Part shown: positions 50,848 to 59,632 of the stretch, in pieces | Layout of the letters: the number at the start of each line of letters is the position of its first letter | Position numbering within the stretch: the stretch's first letter is position 1 | DNA from: Nocardioides luteus | GTDB lineage: Bacteria > Actinomycetota > Actinomycetes > Propionibacteriales > Nocardioidaceae | DNA length: 64,000 nt | Assembly (NCBI RefSeq): GCF_000960475.2 | Contig: NZ_JZDQ02000035.1 | Span: 1 to 64,000, forward strand | Direction of reading: 5' to 3' | The notes under the pieces: model-generated | What the model saw: the letters and a program-made list of their open reading frames with translations, nothing else | Told to the model about the DNA's origin: nothing | Databases searched by the model: none | Translations under genes and position numbers: made by a program

Positions 50848-52701
50848 TCAGAAGGCCGACTCCGGCAGGTCCATGATCGAGTTGTCGATCGCCTCGGCGA
50901 TGGCCCGCTCAGCGGTCAGCTTGGGCAGGTTGTAGGAGGCGAAGAACTTCGCGGCGGCGACCTTGCCGGTGTAGAAGTCCTTGTCCTTGCCGGGGTCGCC
51001 GGCCAGGGCGGCGAGGGCGACCTCGGCCTGGCGCAGCAGCAGCCACGCGACCACGACGTCGCCGACGGCGAGCAGCAGGCGAGAGGTGTTCTGGGCGACC
51101 TTGTAGATGTTGGTGATCTCCTCCTGGGAGGCCATCAGGTCGTTGAACATGTGGCCGACGATCGCGTTGACGTCCTCGAGCGCGGTCGCGAGCAGGGCAC
51201 GCGACTCCTTGAGCTCGGCGGAGCCCTCGTTGTCGAGGAAGGCCTGGATCTCGCCAGCGATCTGGCCGAGCGCGGCGCCCTGGTTCTTCACGATCTTGCG
51301 GAAGAAGAAGTCCTGGCCCTGGATCGCGGTGGTGCCCTCGTAGATCGAGTCGATCTTGGCGTCGCGGACGTACTGCTCGATCGGGTACTCCTGCAGGAAG
51401 CCCGACCCACCGAAGGTCTGCAGCGACTCGGTGCCGAGCAGCACCCAGGCGCGCTCGGAGCCGTAGCCCTTGACGATCGGCAGCAGCAGGTCGTTGACCG
51501 CCGCGGCCAGCTTGTTCTCGTCGGAGCCGTCCTCGGTGAGGACGACCTTCTCCTGCCACGAGGTCGTGTAGTAGACGAGCGCGCGCATGCCCTCGGCGAA
51601 CGACTTCTGCACCAGCAGCGAGCGACGCACGTCGGGGTGGTGGGTGATCGTGACGCGCGGGTCGGTCTTGGCGGCCTTGGTCAGGTCGGCGCCCTGGACG
51701 CGGGTCTTGGCGTACTCCAGCGCGTTCAGGTAGCCGGTCGACAGGGTCGCGATGGCCTTGGTGCCGACCATCATCCGGGCGTTCTCGATGACGTCGAACA
51801 TCTGGCGGATGCCGTCGTGCACCTCGCCGAGCAGCCAGCCCTTGGCGGGCTCGCCGCCGCCGACCTGCGGGTCGCCGAAGGTGAGCTCGCAGGTGTTGGA
51901 GACCTTGATGCCCATCTTGTGCTCGACGTTGGTGACGTACGCACCGTTGCGCTCGCCGGTGAGCTCACCGGTCTCGTGGTCGAAGTGGTACTTCGGCACG
52001 AGGAAGAGGGAGAGGCCCTTGGTGCCCGGGCCGCCGACGCCCTCGACGCCCTTCGGGCGGGCGAGGACGAGGTGCATGATGTTCTCCTGCAGGTCCGACT
52101 CGGCGCTGGTGATGAAGCGCTTGACGCCGGTGATGTTCCAGGAGCCGTCCTCGTTCGGCGTGGCGAAGGTCTTGCCGGCGCCGACGTCGGAGCCCGCGTC
52201 GGGCTCGGTCAGCACCATCGTGGAGCCCCACAGGCGCTCGACCATGATCTCGGCGATGCGCTTGTCGCGGTCGTTGCCGTTCTCGTAGACGACCTTGGAG
52301 AAGAATGGGCCGGCGCCGTACATCCAGATCGCCGGGTTGGCGCCGAGCAGCATCTCGGCGGTCGCCCAGATCAGCGAGTTCGGGGCCACCTGGCCACCGA
52401 TCTGCTCCGGGGTCTGCAGGCTCCAGAAGCCCGACTCCATCCACGCGTCGTAGGACTTCTTGAACGCGGCGGGGACCGGAGCGGTGTTGGTCTTGGGGTC
52501 GAAGACCGGCGGGTTGCGGTCGGCCTCGACGAACGACTCGGCGAGGTCCTCGCGCGAAAGACGCTCGACCTCCGCGAGGATCTCCTTCGCGGTGTCGACG
52601 TCCAGGTCCGCGAAGGGACCGGTGCCGAGAACCTTGTCGGTGCCGAAGACCTCGAACAGGTTGAACTCGATGTCGCGGAGATTGCTCTTGTAGTGGCTCA
52701 C
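50848..52701 (-). CDS. Acyl-CoA dehydrogenase, long (FadE5-like) type
   Basis: 617 aa from GTG 52701, with AAGGTGG about 4-6 nt upstream. The FAD/substrate segment VLTEPDAGSDVGAGKT, the central TFGGSGFLQEYPIEQYVRD and the catalytic Glu region DSIYEGTTAIQGQDFFFRK mark the family. The extra C-terminal helical domain (about 450-617) makes it the ~600-residue class used for broad-chain acyl-CoA oxidation in actinobacteria. Transcribed alone. Confidence 0.93.
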   Translation of the reverse strand: MSHYKSNLRDIEFNLFEVFGTDKVLGTGPFADLDVDTAKEILAEVERLSREDLAESFVEADRNPPVFDPKTNTAPVPAAFKKSYDAWMESGFWSLQTPEQIGGQVAPNSLIWATAEMLLGANPAIWMYGAGPFFSKVVYENGNDRDKRIAEIMVERLWGSTMVLTEPDAGSDVGAGKTFATPNEDGSWNITGVKRFITSAESDLQENIMHLVLARPKGVEGVGGPGTKGLSLFLVPKYHFDHETGELTGERNGAYVTNVEHKMGIKVSNTCELTFGDPQVGGGEPAKGWLLGEVHDGIRQMFDVIENARMMVGTKAIATLSTGYLNALEYAKTRVQGADLTKAAKTDPRVTITHHPDVRRSLLVQKSFAEGMRALVYYTTSWQEKVVLTEDGSDENKLAAAVNDLLLPIVKGYGSERAWVLLGTESLQTFGGSGFLQEYPIEQYVRDAKIDSIYEGTTAIQGQDFFFRKIVKNQGAALGQIAGEIQAFLDNEGSAELKESRALLATALEDVNAIVGHMFNDLMASQEEITNIYKVAQNTSRLLLAVGDVVVAWLLLRQAEVALAALAGDPGKDKDFYTGKVAAAKFFASYNLPKLTAERAIAEAIDNSIMDLPESAF

Positions 52702-52817
52702 TGATCCACCTTCATAACCTTTGTCGGATTTACCAGTTGCGGGAGCGCCGGTCGGCACGCACTACTGGCGGGTAACATCAAGAATAGGCATGCGATTCAG
52801 GGGTGGCAAGCCCGGGG

Positions 52818-54062
52818 CTACTCACAGGTAAGGTTCTTCGTCACAGCGGGCCGCCAGGGAAGCAGGCCGGACGAGAGCAGAAGTACGACGCCGGCCACCG
52901 CGATCGCTGTCCGCGGGCTCGTCGCCGCGGCCAGCGCCCCGGCCGCCAGGACGCCGACCGGCTGCGCGACCTTCATCGTGATCGACCACGCCGCCTGCAC
53001 CCGGGACATGTGGTCGTCGTCGGTCTCGCGCATCCGGTAGGTGGCGAACGTCGGGTTGAAGACGGCCGCGCAGAGGATCAGCCCGAAGTTGGCGGCGGTG
53101 AACCATGCGAAGGCGACGGGCCCGCTCGGGGTGAACGCGATCGGGATCGTCCACAGGGTCCGGGCGACCCCCGCCCCGAGCAGCACCCTCCGCTCGCCGA
53201 GCCGGCTCGTGAGCCGGGGCGCCCACATCGCGCCGAGGATGCCGCTGAGGCACGGCAGGCCCATCGCGACGCCGTACATCCACGGCTCCATGCCCAGCAC
53301 CCGCAGGCTCAGCACCGTCTGCAGCGGGCTGGTCGCGATCACGCACGAGCCGAAGAGCGCGGCGTTGAGGAAGAGTGCGCGCAGGTCGCGCCGGGCGAGG
53401 ATGTAGCGCCAGCCGGCGGTCACCTCGGCCGGCCAGTGCTGCGGCTTCCTCGTCGGAGGTTGCGGTTCCGGCGTACGGATCGAGCGGATGCCGAGCGCCG
53501 AGAGCAGGTACGTCACCGCGTCCACGAGCACGGTCAGCGTCGGCCCGAACGCCGAGACGAGCGCGCCGCCGACCGGCGGGCCCAGGGTGAAGGTGGTCCA
53601 GAACGTCGTCTCCAGCCGGCTCGTCGCCGTCAACCGGGCCTCGGGTCCGACCAGTGCCTTCAGGTGTGCTCCCGAGGCTGCGGTGAAGGCGAGCTCGCAG
53701 GTCGCGGCCAGGACGCCGACGACGCAGAGGTGCGCATAGGTGAGCCGGTCGGCCAGCCCCGCTATCGGGACGCTGAGCATCGCTGCGAACCGGATCAGGT
53801 CGGCGCCGACCATCGTCGGCCGCTTGTGGCGATACTCGATCCACGGCCCGAGCCGGATGCCGGCCGCCGCGGCCGCGAACCCCGACAGCGCCGCCAGCAG
53901 CGACACCTGGAAGGTCGACGAGTCGAGGGCGAGCACGGCGACCAGCGGCAGGGCGCCGTAGGCGATGGTCGACCCCGCCTGGCTCGTCGCCGTCGCCAGC
54001 CAGAGCCGGTTGAAGTCCCGCCCCGGCGTCGCGGTCCCGCGAGTGGTCTCCGAGACGGTCAC
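52818..54062 (-). CDS. MFS transporter near a KstR-type operator
   Basis: 414 aa with about 12 hydrophobic helices; the family resembles MFS_3/enterobactin-exporter-like proteins (GPWIEYRHKRPTMVGADLIR, GPPVGGALVSAFG). GTG 54062 is preceded, 6 nt away, by TAGGGT (54074-54069), so the mRNA is probably leaderless. A KstR-type box lies just upstream of the -35 position, shared with the divergent isomerase-like gene; transport of a steroid or its breakdown product is a guess. Confidence 0.85.
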   Translation of the reverse strand: MTVSETTRGTATPGRDFNRLWLATATSQAGSTIAYGALPLVAVLALDSSTFQVSLLAALSGFAAAAAGIRLGPWIEYRHKRPTMVGADLIRFAAMLSVPIAGLADRLTYAHLCVVGVLAATCELAFTAASGAHLKALVGPEARLTATSRLETTFWTTFTLGPPVGGALVSAFGPTLTVLVDAVTYLLSALGIRSIRTPEPQPPTRKPQHWPAEVTAGWRYILARRDLRALFLNAALFGSCVIATSPLQTVLSLRVLGMEPWMYGVAMGLPCLSGILGAMWAPRLTSRLGERRVLLGAGVARTLWTIPIAFTPSGPVAFAWFTAANFGLILCAAVFNPTFATYRMRETDDDHMSRVQAAWSITMKVAQPVGVLAAGALAAATSPRTAIAVAGVVLLLSSGLLPWRPAVTKNLTCE

Positions 54063-54098
54063 CCGCTGACCCTAGTCGGGCGGGAGTCGGCGATCAGG

Positions 54099-54112
54099 TA
54101 GAACACGTTTCA
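54099..54112. promoter_or_regulatory. KstR-type operator
   Basis: TAGAACACGTTTCA fits the KstR consensus TnnAACnnGTTnnA at every fixed position. It overlaps the expected -35 of the leaderless isomerase gene (-10 TACGAT, 54122-54127, 7 nt before the ATG) and lies next to that of the divergent MFS gene. KstR is the TetR repressor of sterol catabolism in actinobacteria. Confidence 0.7.
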
Positions 54113-54134
54113 GTTTCGGCGTACGATCGCCTGC

Positions 54135-54587
54135 ATGATCTCCTCCGACGCCATCACCTGGAACGCCCCCGACGACGAACACCCCGCACGTACGGCCGGC
54201 CAGCGCTCCTATGCCGCCGTCGCCAAGGGCGATCTCGACGAGTGGCTGACGATCTATGCCGAGGACTGCGTGCTCGAGGACCCCGTCGGGCCGTCGATGT
54301 TCGACCCCGAGGGCAAGGGCCACCACGGTCACGAGGGCCTCAAGGCGTTCTGGGAGAAGGCGATCGCCTCGGTCCACCGGTTCGAGTTCGAGATCAACGA
54401 CTCCTTCGCCAACCCCGGCGGCAACACCTGCGCCAACATCGGCCGCATCAAGACGAGCTTCCCTGACGGCAGCCACACCACCACCGACCTGATCATGGTC
54501 TACACCGTCAACGACGAGGGCCGCATCAAGTCCATGAAGGCCTTCTGGGAGCCCGAGCGCACGATGGCGAGCTTCACGAGCGCCTGA
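54135..54587 (+). CDS. Ketosteroid-isomerase-like (NTF2/SnoaL fold) protein
   Basis: 150 aa. The NTF2-like cone fold is indicated by RTAGQRSYAAVAKGDLDEWL, the following AEDCVLEDPVGPS and the C-terminal GRIKSMKAFWEPE. Asp and Tyr positions fit steroid delta-isomerases. The KstR box in its promoter supports a role in steroid metabolism (moving a double bond in a 3-ketosteroid). No other sterol gene is in the window. Start ATG 54135, apparently leaderless. Confidence 0.82.
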   Translation: MISSDAITWNAPDDEHPARTAGQRSYAAVAKGDLDEWLTIYAEDCVLEDPVGPSMFDPEGKGHHGHEGLKAFWEKAIASVHRFEFEINDSFANPGGNTCANIGRIKTSFPDGSHTTTDLIMVYTVNDEGRIKSMKAFWEPERTMASFTSA

Positions 54588-54590
54588 CGT

Positions 54591-54657
54591 CAGATAGTCC
54601 GAGACGTTTCGGCCCATCTACCGACTGGTAATGGGCCGGAACGTCTCGGACTATCTG
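54591..54657. terminator. Long dyad between convergent genes (bidirectional terminator B)
   Basis: Arms of 27 nt (54591-54617 and 54631-54657) match at 26 positions, and TACC/GGTA pairs inside the loop. Outer ends are CAGATAGTCC and GGACTATCTG. It lies 3 nt after the isomerase stop and 6 nt before the RTX gene stop. Shares TCGGACTATC with the dyad at 42095-42165. Confidence 0.8.
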
Positions 54658-54663
54658 AGCTGG

Positions 54664-55710
54664 TCAGGGGGTCCAGTAGGTGCCACCGCTCGGCGGTCCG
54701 GTCGGCAGGTTCCGTGTGACCAGGCAGGAGTACGTCGCGCCGGCGCCAGGCTCGGCGGCACACTGATCCGCGCCGGCCTCGCCCCGCACCACATCGGCGA
54801 GCGGGCCGCCGTTGAGCCGATCATCCCCGCCGCCCCCGAGGAGTCGATCGCGGCCGTCTCCGCCGACGACCGAGTCACCCTCGGTTCCTGCCGCGAGGTA
54901 GTCGGATCCGCTCCACCCCTTGAGCCAGTCGCGCCCGGAGCCGCCGTAGATCCGGTCGTTCCCGGACATGCCGTGAAGGCTGTCCCGCCCGGCGTTGCCG
55001 TAGATGAGGTCGGCGCCGCTGTCGCCGACGACGACGTCGGCGCCGTCGCTGGCATACATCTGGTCGTCGCCGACGCCGCCTCGGAGGGTGTCGTCTCCCG
55101 CTGCGCCCCACATTCTGTCGTTGCCGCCGCCGCCGATCAGTGCGTCTGAGCCGTCCTCGCCGTAGAGGCGGTCGTTGCCTCCTTGGCCGTGGAGGAAGTC
55201 CCGACCGGTGCCGCCGTAGAGGAGGTCGCCGCTATCGGTGCCCGCAGTCGAGTCGAACGTTCCGGAGATGAAGTGTCCGGCGATCGTGTCGCTCCCGCCG
55301 CCGCCCTTGATCGTGTCGGAACCGGTGCCGCCGGTGAGCTCGTCGTCACCTGACGTGCCGTAGATGGTGTCGTTGCCCGACTCGCCATTGGCCCAGTTGC
55401 TACCCCGGATCTCGTCGTTACCAGGGCCGGCGAGTACGCGACTCCCGCCGCGGATCTGGTCGTCCCCAGAGCCTGCGCAGACGACGTCGTTGGAGTCGGC
55501 AGCGATCGAGTCGGCGCCGGACGTACCCAGAATGACGTCGCGGATCGCTGGATCCGTCCGCTTCTCGCCCTTGCTCAGGTCGACGGTGACCGCCCTGTCG
55601 ATGCAGCTGGTCGCGGCCACGCCGCTCGAGCTGGTGGTCAGGACGAAGGCGGGGACGATCAGGAGCGATGCCGCCGCCGCAACCGAAAGAGGTGTACGCA
55701 CGGCGCACAC
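54664..55710 (-). CDS. Secreted RTX-type calcium-binding repeat protein
   Basis: 348 aa from GTG 55710 (GTG 55701 also possible). A signal peptide (VRTPLSVAAAASLLIVPAF, cleavage near GVAA) is followed by about a dozen GGxGxDxUx nonapeptides from residue ~75 to 320 (for example YGGTGRDFLHG, GGGGNDRMWG, GGGGDDRLNG). These wind into a calcium beta-roll. Four cysteines flank the roll (two near each end) and could lock it by disulfides. No catalytic domain is attached, unlike RTX toxins or proteases, so a structural or surface role is likely. The Gly/Asp codons give a degenerate DNA repeat across the gene. Confidence 0.88.
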   Translation of the reverse strand: MCAVRTPLSVAAAASLLIVPAFVLTTSSSGVAATSCIDRAVTVDLSKGEKRTDPAIRDVILGTSGADSIAADSNDVVCAGSGDDQIRGGSRVLAGPGNDEIRGSNWANGESGNDTIYGTSGDDELTGGTGSDTIKGGGGSDTIAGHFISGTFDSTAGTDSGDLLYGGTGRDFLHGQGGNDRLYGEDGSDALIGGGGNDRMWGAAGDDTLRGGVGDDQMYASDGADVVVGDSGADLIYGNAGRDSLHGMSGNDRIYGGSGRDWLKGWSGSDYLAAGTEGDSVVGGDGRDRLLGGGGDDRLNGGPLADVVRGEAGADQCAAEPGAGATYSCLVTRNLPTGPPSGGTYWTP

Positions 55711-55768
55711 CGTAGCGGGTATCGCTCGGCCGCGCGCCGGCATTCGTCGATCGGTCCAGACGGCCGGA

Positions 55769-56401
55769 TCACGCCACCGCGTGCTCGGCGATCCACTCCA
55801 CCAACGGACGTACGGCTCGCCAGTCCTTCTTCACCTCGCCGACCAAGTCAGGGGTGTGGATGATCGGCTCGAAGCCGATGGTGCGGCCGAGGTGGATCGA
55901 CTTGTGACGCAGGAGCTCGATCTTGGGGTGGTCCTTGTCGAAGCCGCGGGGCGCGGTCTTGAGGCGGTCGCCGGTGACGGCGTAGCCCTTCTTCTCCGCA
56001 GTGGCGAGGCGTTTCTCCAGGTCGGCGCCGTAGTGGTCGTGGACGATGGCGTCGCGGAAGGCGGCCAGGCGGGGCGGCTCGAACCAGTAGCAGCCACCGC
56101 CGGTGCGGATGCCGCGGGGCGAGACCTCGACGTAGTAGCCGGTCTGCGGGGCCACCGCCACGAAGGCTCCCTGGTGGGTCTTGTAGGGGAGCTTGTCCTT
56201 CGAGAAACGTACGTCGCGGTAGGGCCGGAAGATCTTGGCGCTGCCGAACTCCTCGGCCAGCTCGTCGGTGAGCGCCTTCATCGGCGCATGCACCGACTCC
56301 TTGTAGATGTGCTTGTGGGCTTCCCAGAACGACTTGGTGTTGTCGACCTCGAGGTCGTCGTAGAAGTCGAGTGCCGCAACGGGGAAACCTTCGAAAGCCA
56401 C
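55769..56401 (-). CDS. DUF2461 family protein
   Basis: 210 aa. The family pattern is clear: ALDFYDDLEVDNTKSFWEA, FRPYRDVRFSKDKLPYKTH and GYYVEVSPRGIRTGGG. The molecular function is not known. GTG start at 56401. It lies 58 nt after the RTX gene start on the same strand and 36 nt from the lyase gene stop. Confidence 0.87.
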   Translation of the reverse strand: MAFEGFPVAALDFYDDLEVDNTKSFWEAHKHIYKESVHAPMKALTDELAEEFGSAKIFRPYRDVRFSKDKLPYKTHQGAFVAVAPQTGYYVEVSPRGIRTGGGCYWFEPPRLAAFRDAIVHDHYGADLEKRLATAEKKGYAVTGDRLKTAPRGFDKDHPKIELLRHKSIHLGRTIGFEPIIHTPDLVGEVKKDWRAVRPLVEWIAEHAVA

Positions 56402-56436
56402 GTACGCAGCCTATCGACGTCCGCGCAACGACCGGG

Positions 56437-57813
56437 TCAGACGGCGGGGATCTGGATGGTGTCGGCGACCCGGCGCGCGTGCTCGGCCATCGAGCGGGCG
56501 ATGTTGGCGGACTCGCCGAGGTGGCGGCAGGGGTCGAGCAGGTCGGCGATCTCGGCGCGGCTGAAGTGGGCCGAGACCTCGGGGGAGGCGGCGAGCAGCG
56601 AGGCGAAGTCGATGTCCTCGACGGCGGAGCGCTGGGCCAGCTCGAAGACGACGTCGTGGGCGACCTGCCGGCCGATGCGCTCGCCGAGCTCGAGCATCAG
56701 CGACTCGGAGCCGATGAGTCCTCCGGAGAGGGCCAGGTTGGCGCGCATCCGGTCCTCGTCGAAGGTCAGGCCGGTGAAGATGACCACGAGCCGGGCCAGG
56801 ACGTCGCCGGCGAGCTGGGAGGCCTGGGCGACCGCGTCCTCGAGGATGCCGGTCATGGCGCCGTTGGCCTCGTGGTCGTGGAGCATCGACTCCATCGCCG
56901 GGGCGACGAGCCCGCGCAGCTGGGTGGCGGCGGTGATCACGTCCAGCGTCAGCTGCGGGTTGCGCTTGTGGGGCATCGTCGAGGAGCCGATGGTGCCTTC
57001 CGGGATCGGCTCGAAGGCCTCGCCGAACTCGGGCTGCATCATCGAGTAGACGTCCTTGCCGATCTTGCCGGCGGTGCCACCGAGCATCCCCAGGATCGAG
57101 ACCCACTCGACCATGCCGTCGTTGATCGCGCGCGACGGGACCGGCATCGAGCCCATGTCGAGCCGGGAGGCGGTCTCGGTCTCGATGGCCCGGGCGTGGG
57201 AGCCGAAGGAGGCCATGGTGCCCGCGGCCCCGCCCATCAGCAGACGGAAGACGCGGTCCTCGACCGAGCGGAGCCGGTCGACGTGGGCGGCGATCTCGTC
57301 GATCCAGATCGCGACCTTGAAGCCGAAGGTGATCGGGACGGCGTGCTGGGAGTGCGTACGCCCCGGCATCGGCACCTCGGCGCCCGCCTCGGCGACCTTG
57401 GACAGCGAGCGGAGCAGGTCGCCGAGCAGGTCGAGGATCTTGTCGTGCGCCTGGCGCATCAGGATCAGGTCGGCGGTCTGGGTGATGTTCTGCGTGGTGG
57501 CCCCCCAGTGGACCCAGCCGCCGTGCTTCTTGCCGACGACCCGGCACAGCTCCTCGACCAGCGGGGTCAGCGGGTGGCTGTGCTCGGCGGTGGCCTTCTC
57601 GATGCGGTCCAGGTCGAGCTTGTCCAGGTCGGCGGCCTCGGCGATCGCCTCGCCGGCCTCCGCGGGGATCACCTTCACAGCCGCCTCGGCCTCGGCGAGC
57701 GCCGCCTCCACGTCGAGTCGCGCCTGCAGGCGAGCCTCGTAGGTGAAGAGGTCTCCGATGCCGTGATCGGGGACTCGTCCGTCGGTGAATCGGTTGCTCG
57801 AGCCCGCGGGCAT
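56437..57813 (-). CDS. Fumarase/aspartase-superfamily lyase (PurB/PcaB-type)
   Basis: 458 aa. The superfamily signature GSSTMPHKRNP (catalytic Ser loop) and the HSQHAVPITFG and HWGATTQNI segments are intact. The length and C-terminal helices (ADLLDPCRHLGESANIARSM) fit both the adenylosuccinate lyase family and 3-carboxymuconate cycloisomerase; I lean to the adenylosuccinate-lyase-like label but no purine or protocatechuate genes are nearby to decide. AAAGGA lies 10 nt before ATG 57813. Its promoter region (57814-57938) is unusually A/T-rich for the window. Confidence 0.85.
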   Translation of the reverse strand: MPAGSSNRFTDGRVPDHGIGDLFTYEARLQARLDVEAALAEAEAAVKVIPAEAGEAIAEAADLDKLDLDRIEKATAEHSHPLTPLVEELCRVVGKKHGGWVHWGATTQNITQTADLILMRQAHDKILDLLGDLLRSLSKVAEAGAEVPMPGRTHSQHAVPITFGFKVAIWIDEIAAHVDRLRSVEDRVFRLLMGGAAGTMASFGSHARAIETETASRLDMGSMPVPSRAINDGMVEWVSILGMLGGTAGKIGKDVYSMMQPEFGEAFEPIPEGTIGSSTMPHKRNPQLTLDVITAATQLRGLVAPAMESMLHDHEANGAMTGILEDAVAQASQLAGDVLARLVVIFTGLTFDEDRMRANLALSGGLIGSESLMLELGERIGRQVAHDVVFELAQRSAVEDIDFASLLAASPEVSAHFSRAEIADLLDPCRHLGESANIARSMAEHARRVADTIQIPAV

Positions 57814-57939
57814 GGCGAGTGATCCTTTACGCGTCGTTCACACAATGATGGGAAATCAGAAACCCAATCTTAATCGACGCAAAGCGCAAACACCCGTGAT
57901 CGTGTGCTGCATCACTTGGATCGTGCAAGTGAACTGAAA

Positions 57940-57964
57940 CAGGCCGTGCCAAAGGCACGACCTG
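57940..57964 (-). terminator. Terminator of tRNA-Gly
   Basis: Hairpin CAGGTCGTGCC-TTT-GGCACGGCCTG on the minus strand (one mismatch-like G-U pair), then TTTCAGTT, starting 7 nt after the tRNA 3' end. Confidence 0.75.
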
Positions 57965-57970
57965 AATCTC

Positions 57971-58046
57971 TGGAGCGGACGACGAGGCTCGAACTCGCGA
58001 CATCAACCTTGGGAAGGTTGCGCTCTACCAACTGAGCTACGTCCGC
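57971..58046 (-). tRNA. tRNA-Gly (anticodon CCC), CCA encoded
   Basis: The minus strand begins GCGGACG and ends CGTCCGC-TCCA, so acceptor arms pair fully and the CCA end is encoded. D-arm GCTCAGTTGGTAGAGC, anticodon arm CAACC-TTCCCAA-GGTTG and T-arm GAGTTCGAGCCTC fold as a standard cloverleaf. The anticodon CCC (58013-58011) reads GGG glycine codons. Confidence 0.96.
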
Positions 58047-58095
58047 AGGTGCGACCAGGATGTTACCCCACACGCGTGGCCAGGTGTGAACCGAC

Positions 58096-58884
58096 TCAGG
58101 AAAGTCGTGTCATCCGGGGATAGCGGGCCGACAGCCCGTCGCCGGGACCACGGAGCATGCGGCGTACGGCCCAGGGGAGTGCCCGGGCAGCCAGCCGCCG
58201 GACCTCGCGGATCGGGACGGCCAGGCCGTGGGGGCCCGGCTCCTCGATGACGACCAGCGGCTTCGGGGTGGGCAGGTGGTGCCGTACGCCGAGGGTGTCG
58301 AGGACCTTGATCGCCATCAACTGGTGGCCGGGAGCTCCCAGGAAGCCGTGGCCGTCCCAGTAGCCGGCGTCGTCGTACTCCGTCATCCGCCAGAAGTCGA
58401 CCAGCGTCGCCCCGCGCCGCTGCGCGATCTCGCGGACGGCCTCGTTGTAGACCGCGAAGCGCCCGCGCAGCAGCCGGCCGACGGTGGACGCCCGCGCGCC
58501 GTAGGCGGTGAAGACCAGCACCTTCGCGCCGGTCTCGACCAGCTCGCCGATCGCGGTCTCGTAGGTCGCGAGCAGCGCATCGATGTCGACGTGCGGCCAC
58601 ATCAGGTCGACCGAGCCGCCGTAGATCGTCACCACGTCCGGCTCGAGCGCGATCGCGGCCGCCACTTGCTCCTTGACGATCCGGTCGATCCCGCGGCCGC
58701 GGACGGCCAGGTTGGCGTAGCTGAACTCGGGGGTCCGCTCGGCCATCACCTCGGCGACCCGATCGGCCCAGCCGCGTACGCCGTTCGGGCGGCGCGCGTC
58801 GGTGTCGCCGACGCCCTCGGTGAACGAGTCGCCCAGCGCGACGTACCGGCGGTAGCCCCCGGGGATCAGCGCATCCAGTGCCAT
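58096..58884 (-). CDS. SGNH/GDSL hydrolase, possibly catalytically altered
   Basis: 262 aa. Block I GDSFTEG (18-24) carries the nucleophile Ser and block II NLAVRGRG the oxyanion Gly. In block III the usual GxND reads GSVDLM, so the oxyanion Asn is missing. Block V normally has DxxH; here the sequence is YWDGHGFLGAPGH with altered spacing. It may still be an esterase with relaxed geometry or may have lost activity. The N-terminal and C-terminal parts fit the common actinobacterial cytoplasmic SGNH group. Transcribed alone. Confidence 0.85.
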   Translation of the reverse strand: MALDALIPGGYRRYVALGDSFTEGVGDTDARRPNGVRGWADRVAEVMAERTPEFSYANLAVRGRGIDRIVKEQVAAAIALEPDVVTIYGGSVDLMWPHVDIDALLATYETAIGELVETGAKVLVFTAYGARASTVGRLLRGRFAVYNEAVREIAQRRGATLVDFWRMTEYDDAGYWDGHGFLGAPGHQLMAIKVLDTLGVRHHLPTPKPLVVIEEPGPHGLAVPIREVRRLAARALPWAVRRMLRGPGDGLSARYPRMTRLS

Positions 58885-59014
58885 GTGCCCGATTCAACCG
58901 GGTTTGAGGCGGGACGTACGACTCTGGCGAGGAATCTGTGACAGATGGGGTAGAGGTGATTCCAGAGACGCCATCACGGGCGACGCAGGCGCGGTACGCA
59001 GGCCTCTACTGGGT

Positions 59015-59026
59015 TAGGTTTGGCTC
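59015..59026 (+). promoter_or_regulatory. Leaderless promoter of dcd
   Basis: TAGGTT (59015-59020) is a TANNNT -10 placed 6 nt before the GTG start at 59027, which has no Shine-Dalgarno. Transcription probably begins at the start codon. Confidence 0.6.
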
Positions 59027-59602
59027 GTGCTGCTGAGCGACAAGGACATCCTGACCGAGATCAACGACGGGCGGATCGTCATCGACCCCTGGGACGAGTC
59101 GATGTTGCAGCCGTCGTCCGTCGACGTACGTCTGGACCGGTTCTTCCGGGTCTTCGACAACCACAAGTACGCCACGATCGACCCGGCCGTGGACCAGTCC
59201 GAGCTCACCCGGCAGATCGAGACCGAGGGTGACGAGCCGTTCATCCTGCACCCGGGCGAGTTCGTGCTCGGCTCGACCTACGAGACCGTCAGCCTGCCAG
59301 ACGACATCGCGGCCCGCGTGGAGGGCAAGAGCTCGCTGGGGCGCCTCGGGCTGCTCACCCACGCCACCGCTGGCTTCGTCGACCCGGGCTTCTCGGGTCA
59401 CGTGACGCTCGAACTGGCCAACGTCGCGACGCTGCCGATCAAGCTCTACCCGGGCATGAAGATCGGTCAGTACTGCTTCTTCCGGCTCACCTCGCCCGCG
59501 CAGAACCCTTACGGCAGCGAGAAGTACGGGAGCCGCTACCAGGGCCAGCGCGGCCCGACCGCCTCGCGCAGCTTCCAGAGCTTCCACCGCACCAAGATCT
59601 GA
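59027..59602 (+). CDS. dcd: dCTP deaminase (Dcd, probably bifunctional with dUTPase)
   Basis: 191 aa, the normal length. It deaminates dCTP toward dUTP or dUMP for dTTP synthesis. Motifs include LQPSSVDVRLD, HPGEFVLGSTYE, ARVEGKSSLGRLGL, HATAGFVDPGFSGHVTLEL and QYCFFRL. The GKSSLGRLGLLTHATAGF region (shown here in the previous pieces) contains the residues found in the mycobacterial bifunctional Dcd-Dut enzyme. GTG start, apparently leaderless. Confidence 0.95.
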   Translation: MLLSDKDILTEINDGRIVIDPWDESMLQPSSVDVRLDRFFRVFDNHKYATIDPAVDQSELTRQIETEGDEPFILHPGEFVLGSTYETVSLPDDIAARVEGKSSLGRLGLLTHATAGFVDPGFSGHVTLELANVATLPIKLYPGMKIGQYCFFRLTSPAQNPYGSEKYGSRYQGQRGPTASRSFQSFHRTKI

Positions 59603-59632
59603 CTGTCGGTGGTCGCCGCTAGGGTCGGTTGG

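Noticed and set aside
54664..55710. RTX toxin or protease
   Set aside because: Only signal peptide and calcium nonapeptides are present; there is no toxin, lipase or protease domain and no type I secretion gene nearby.
59014..59032. A DtxR/IdeR box before dcd (TTAGGTTTGGCTCG)
   Set aside because: Only the first half fits; it is better explained as the leaderless -10 TAGGTT.
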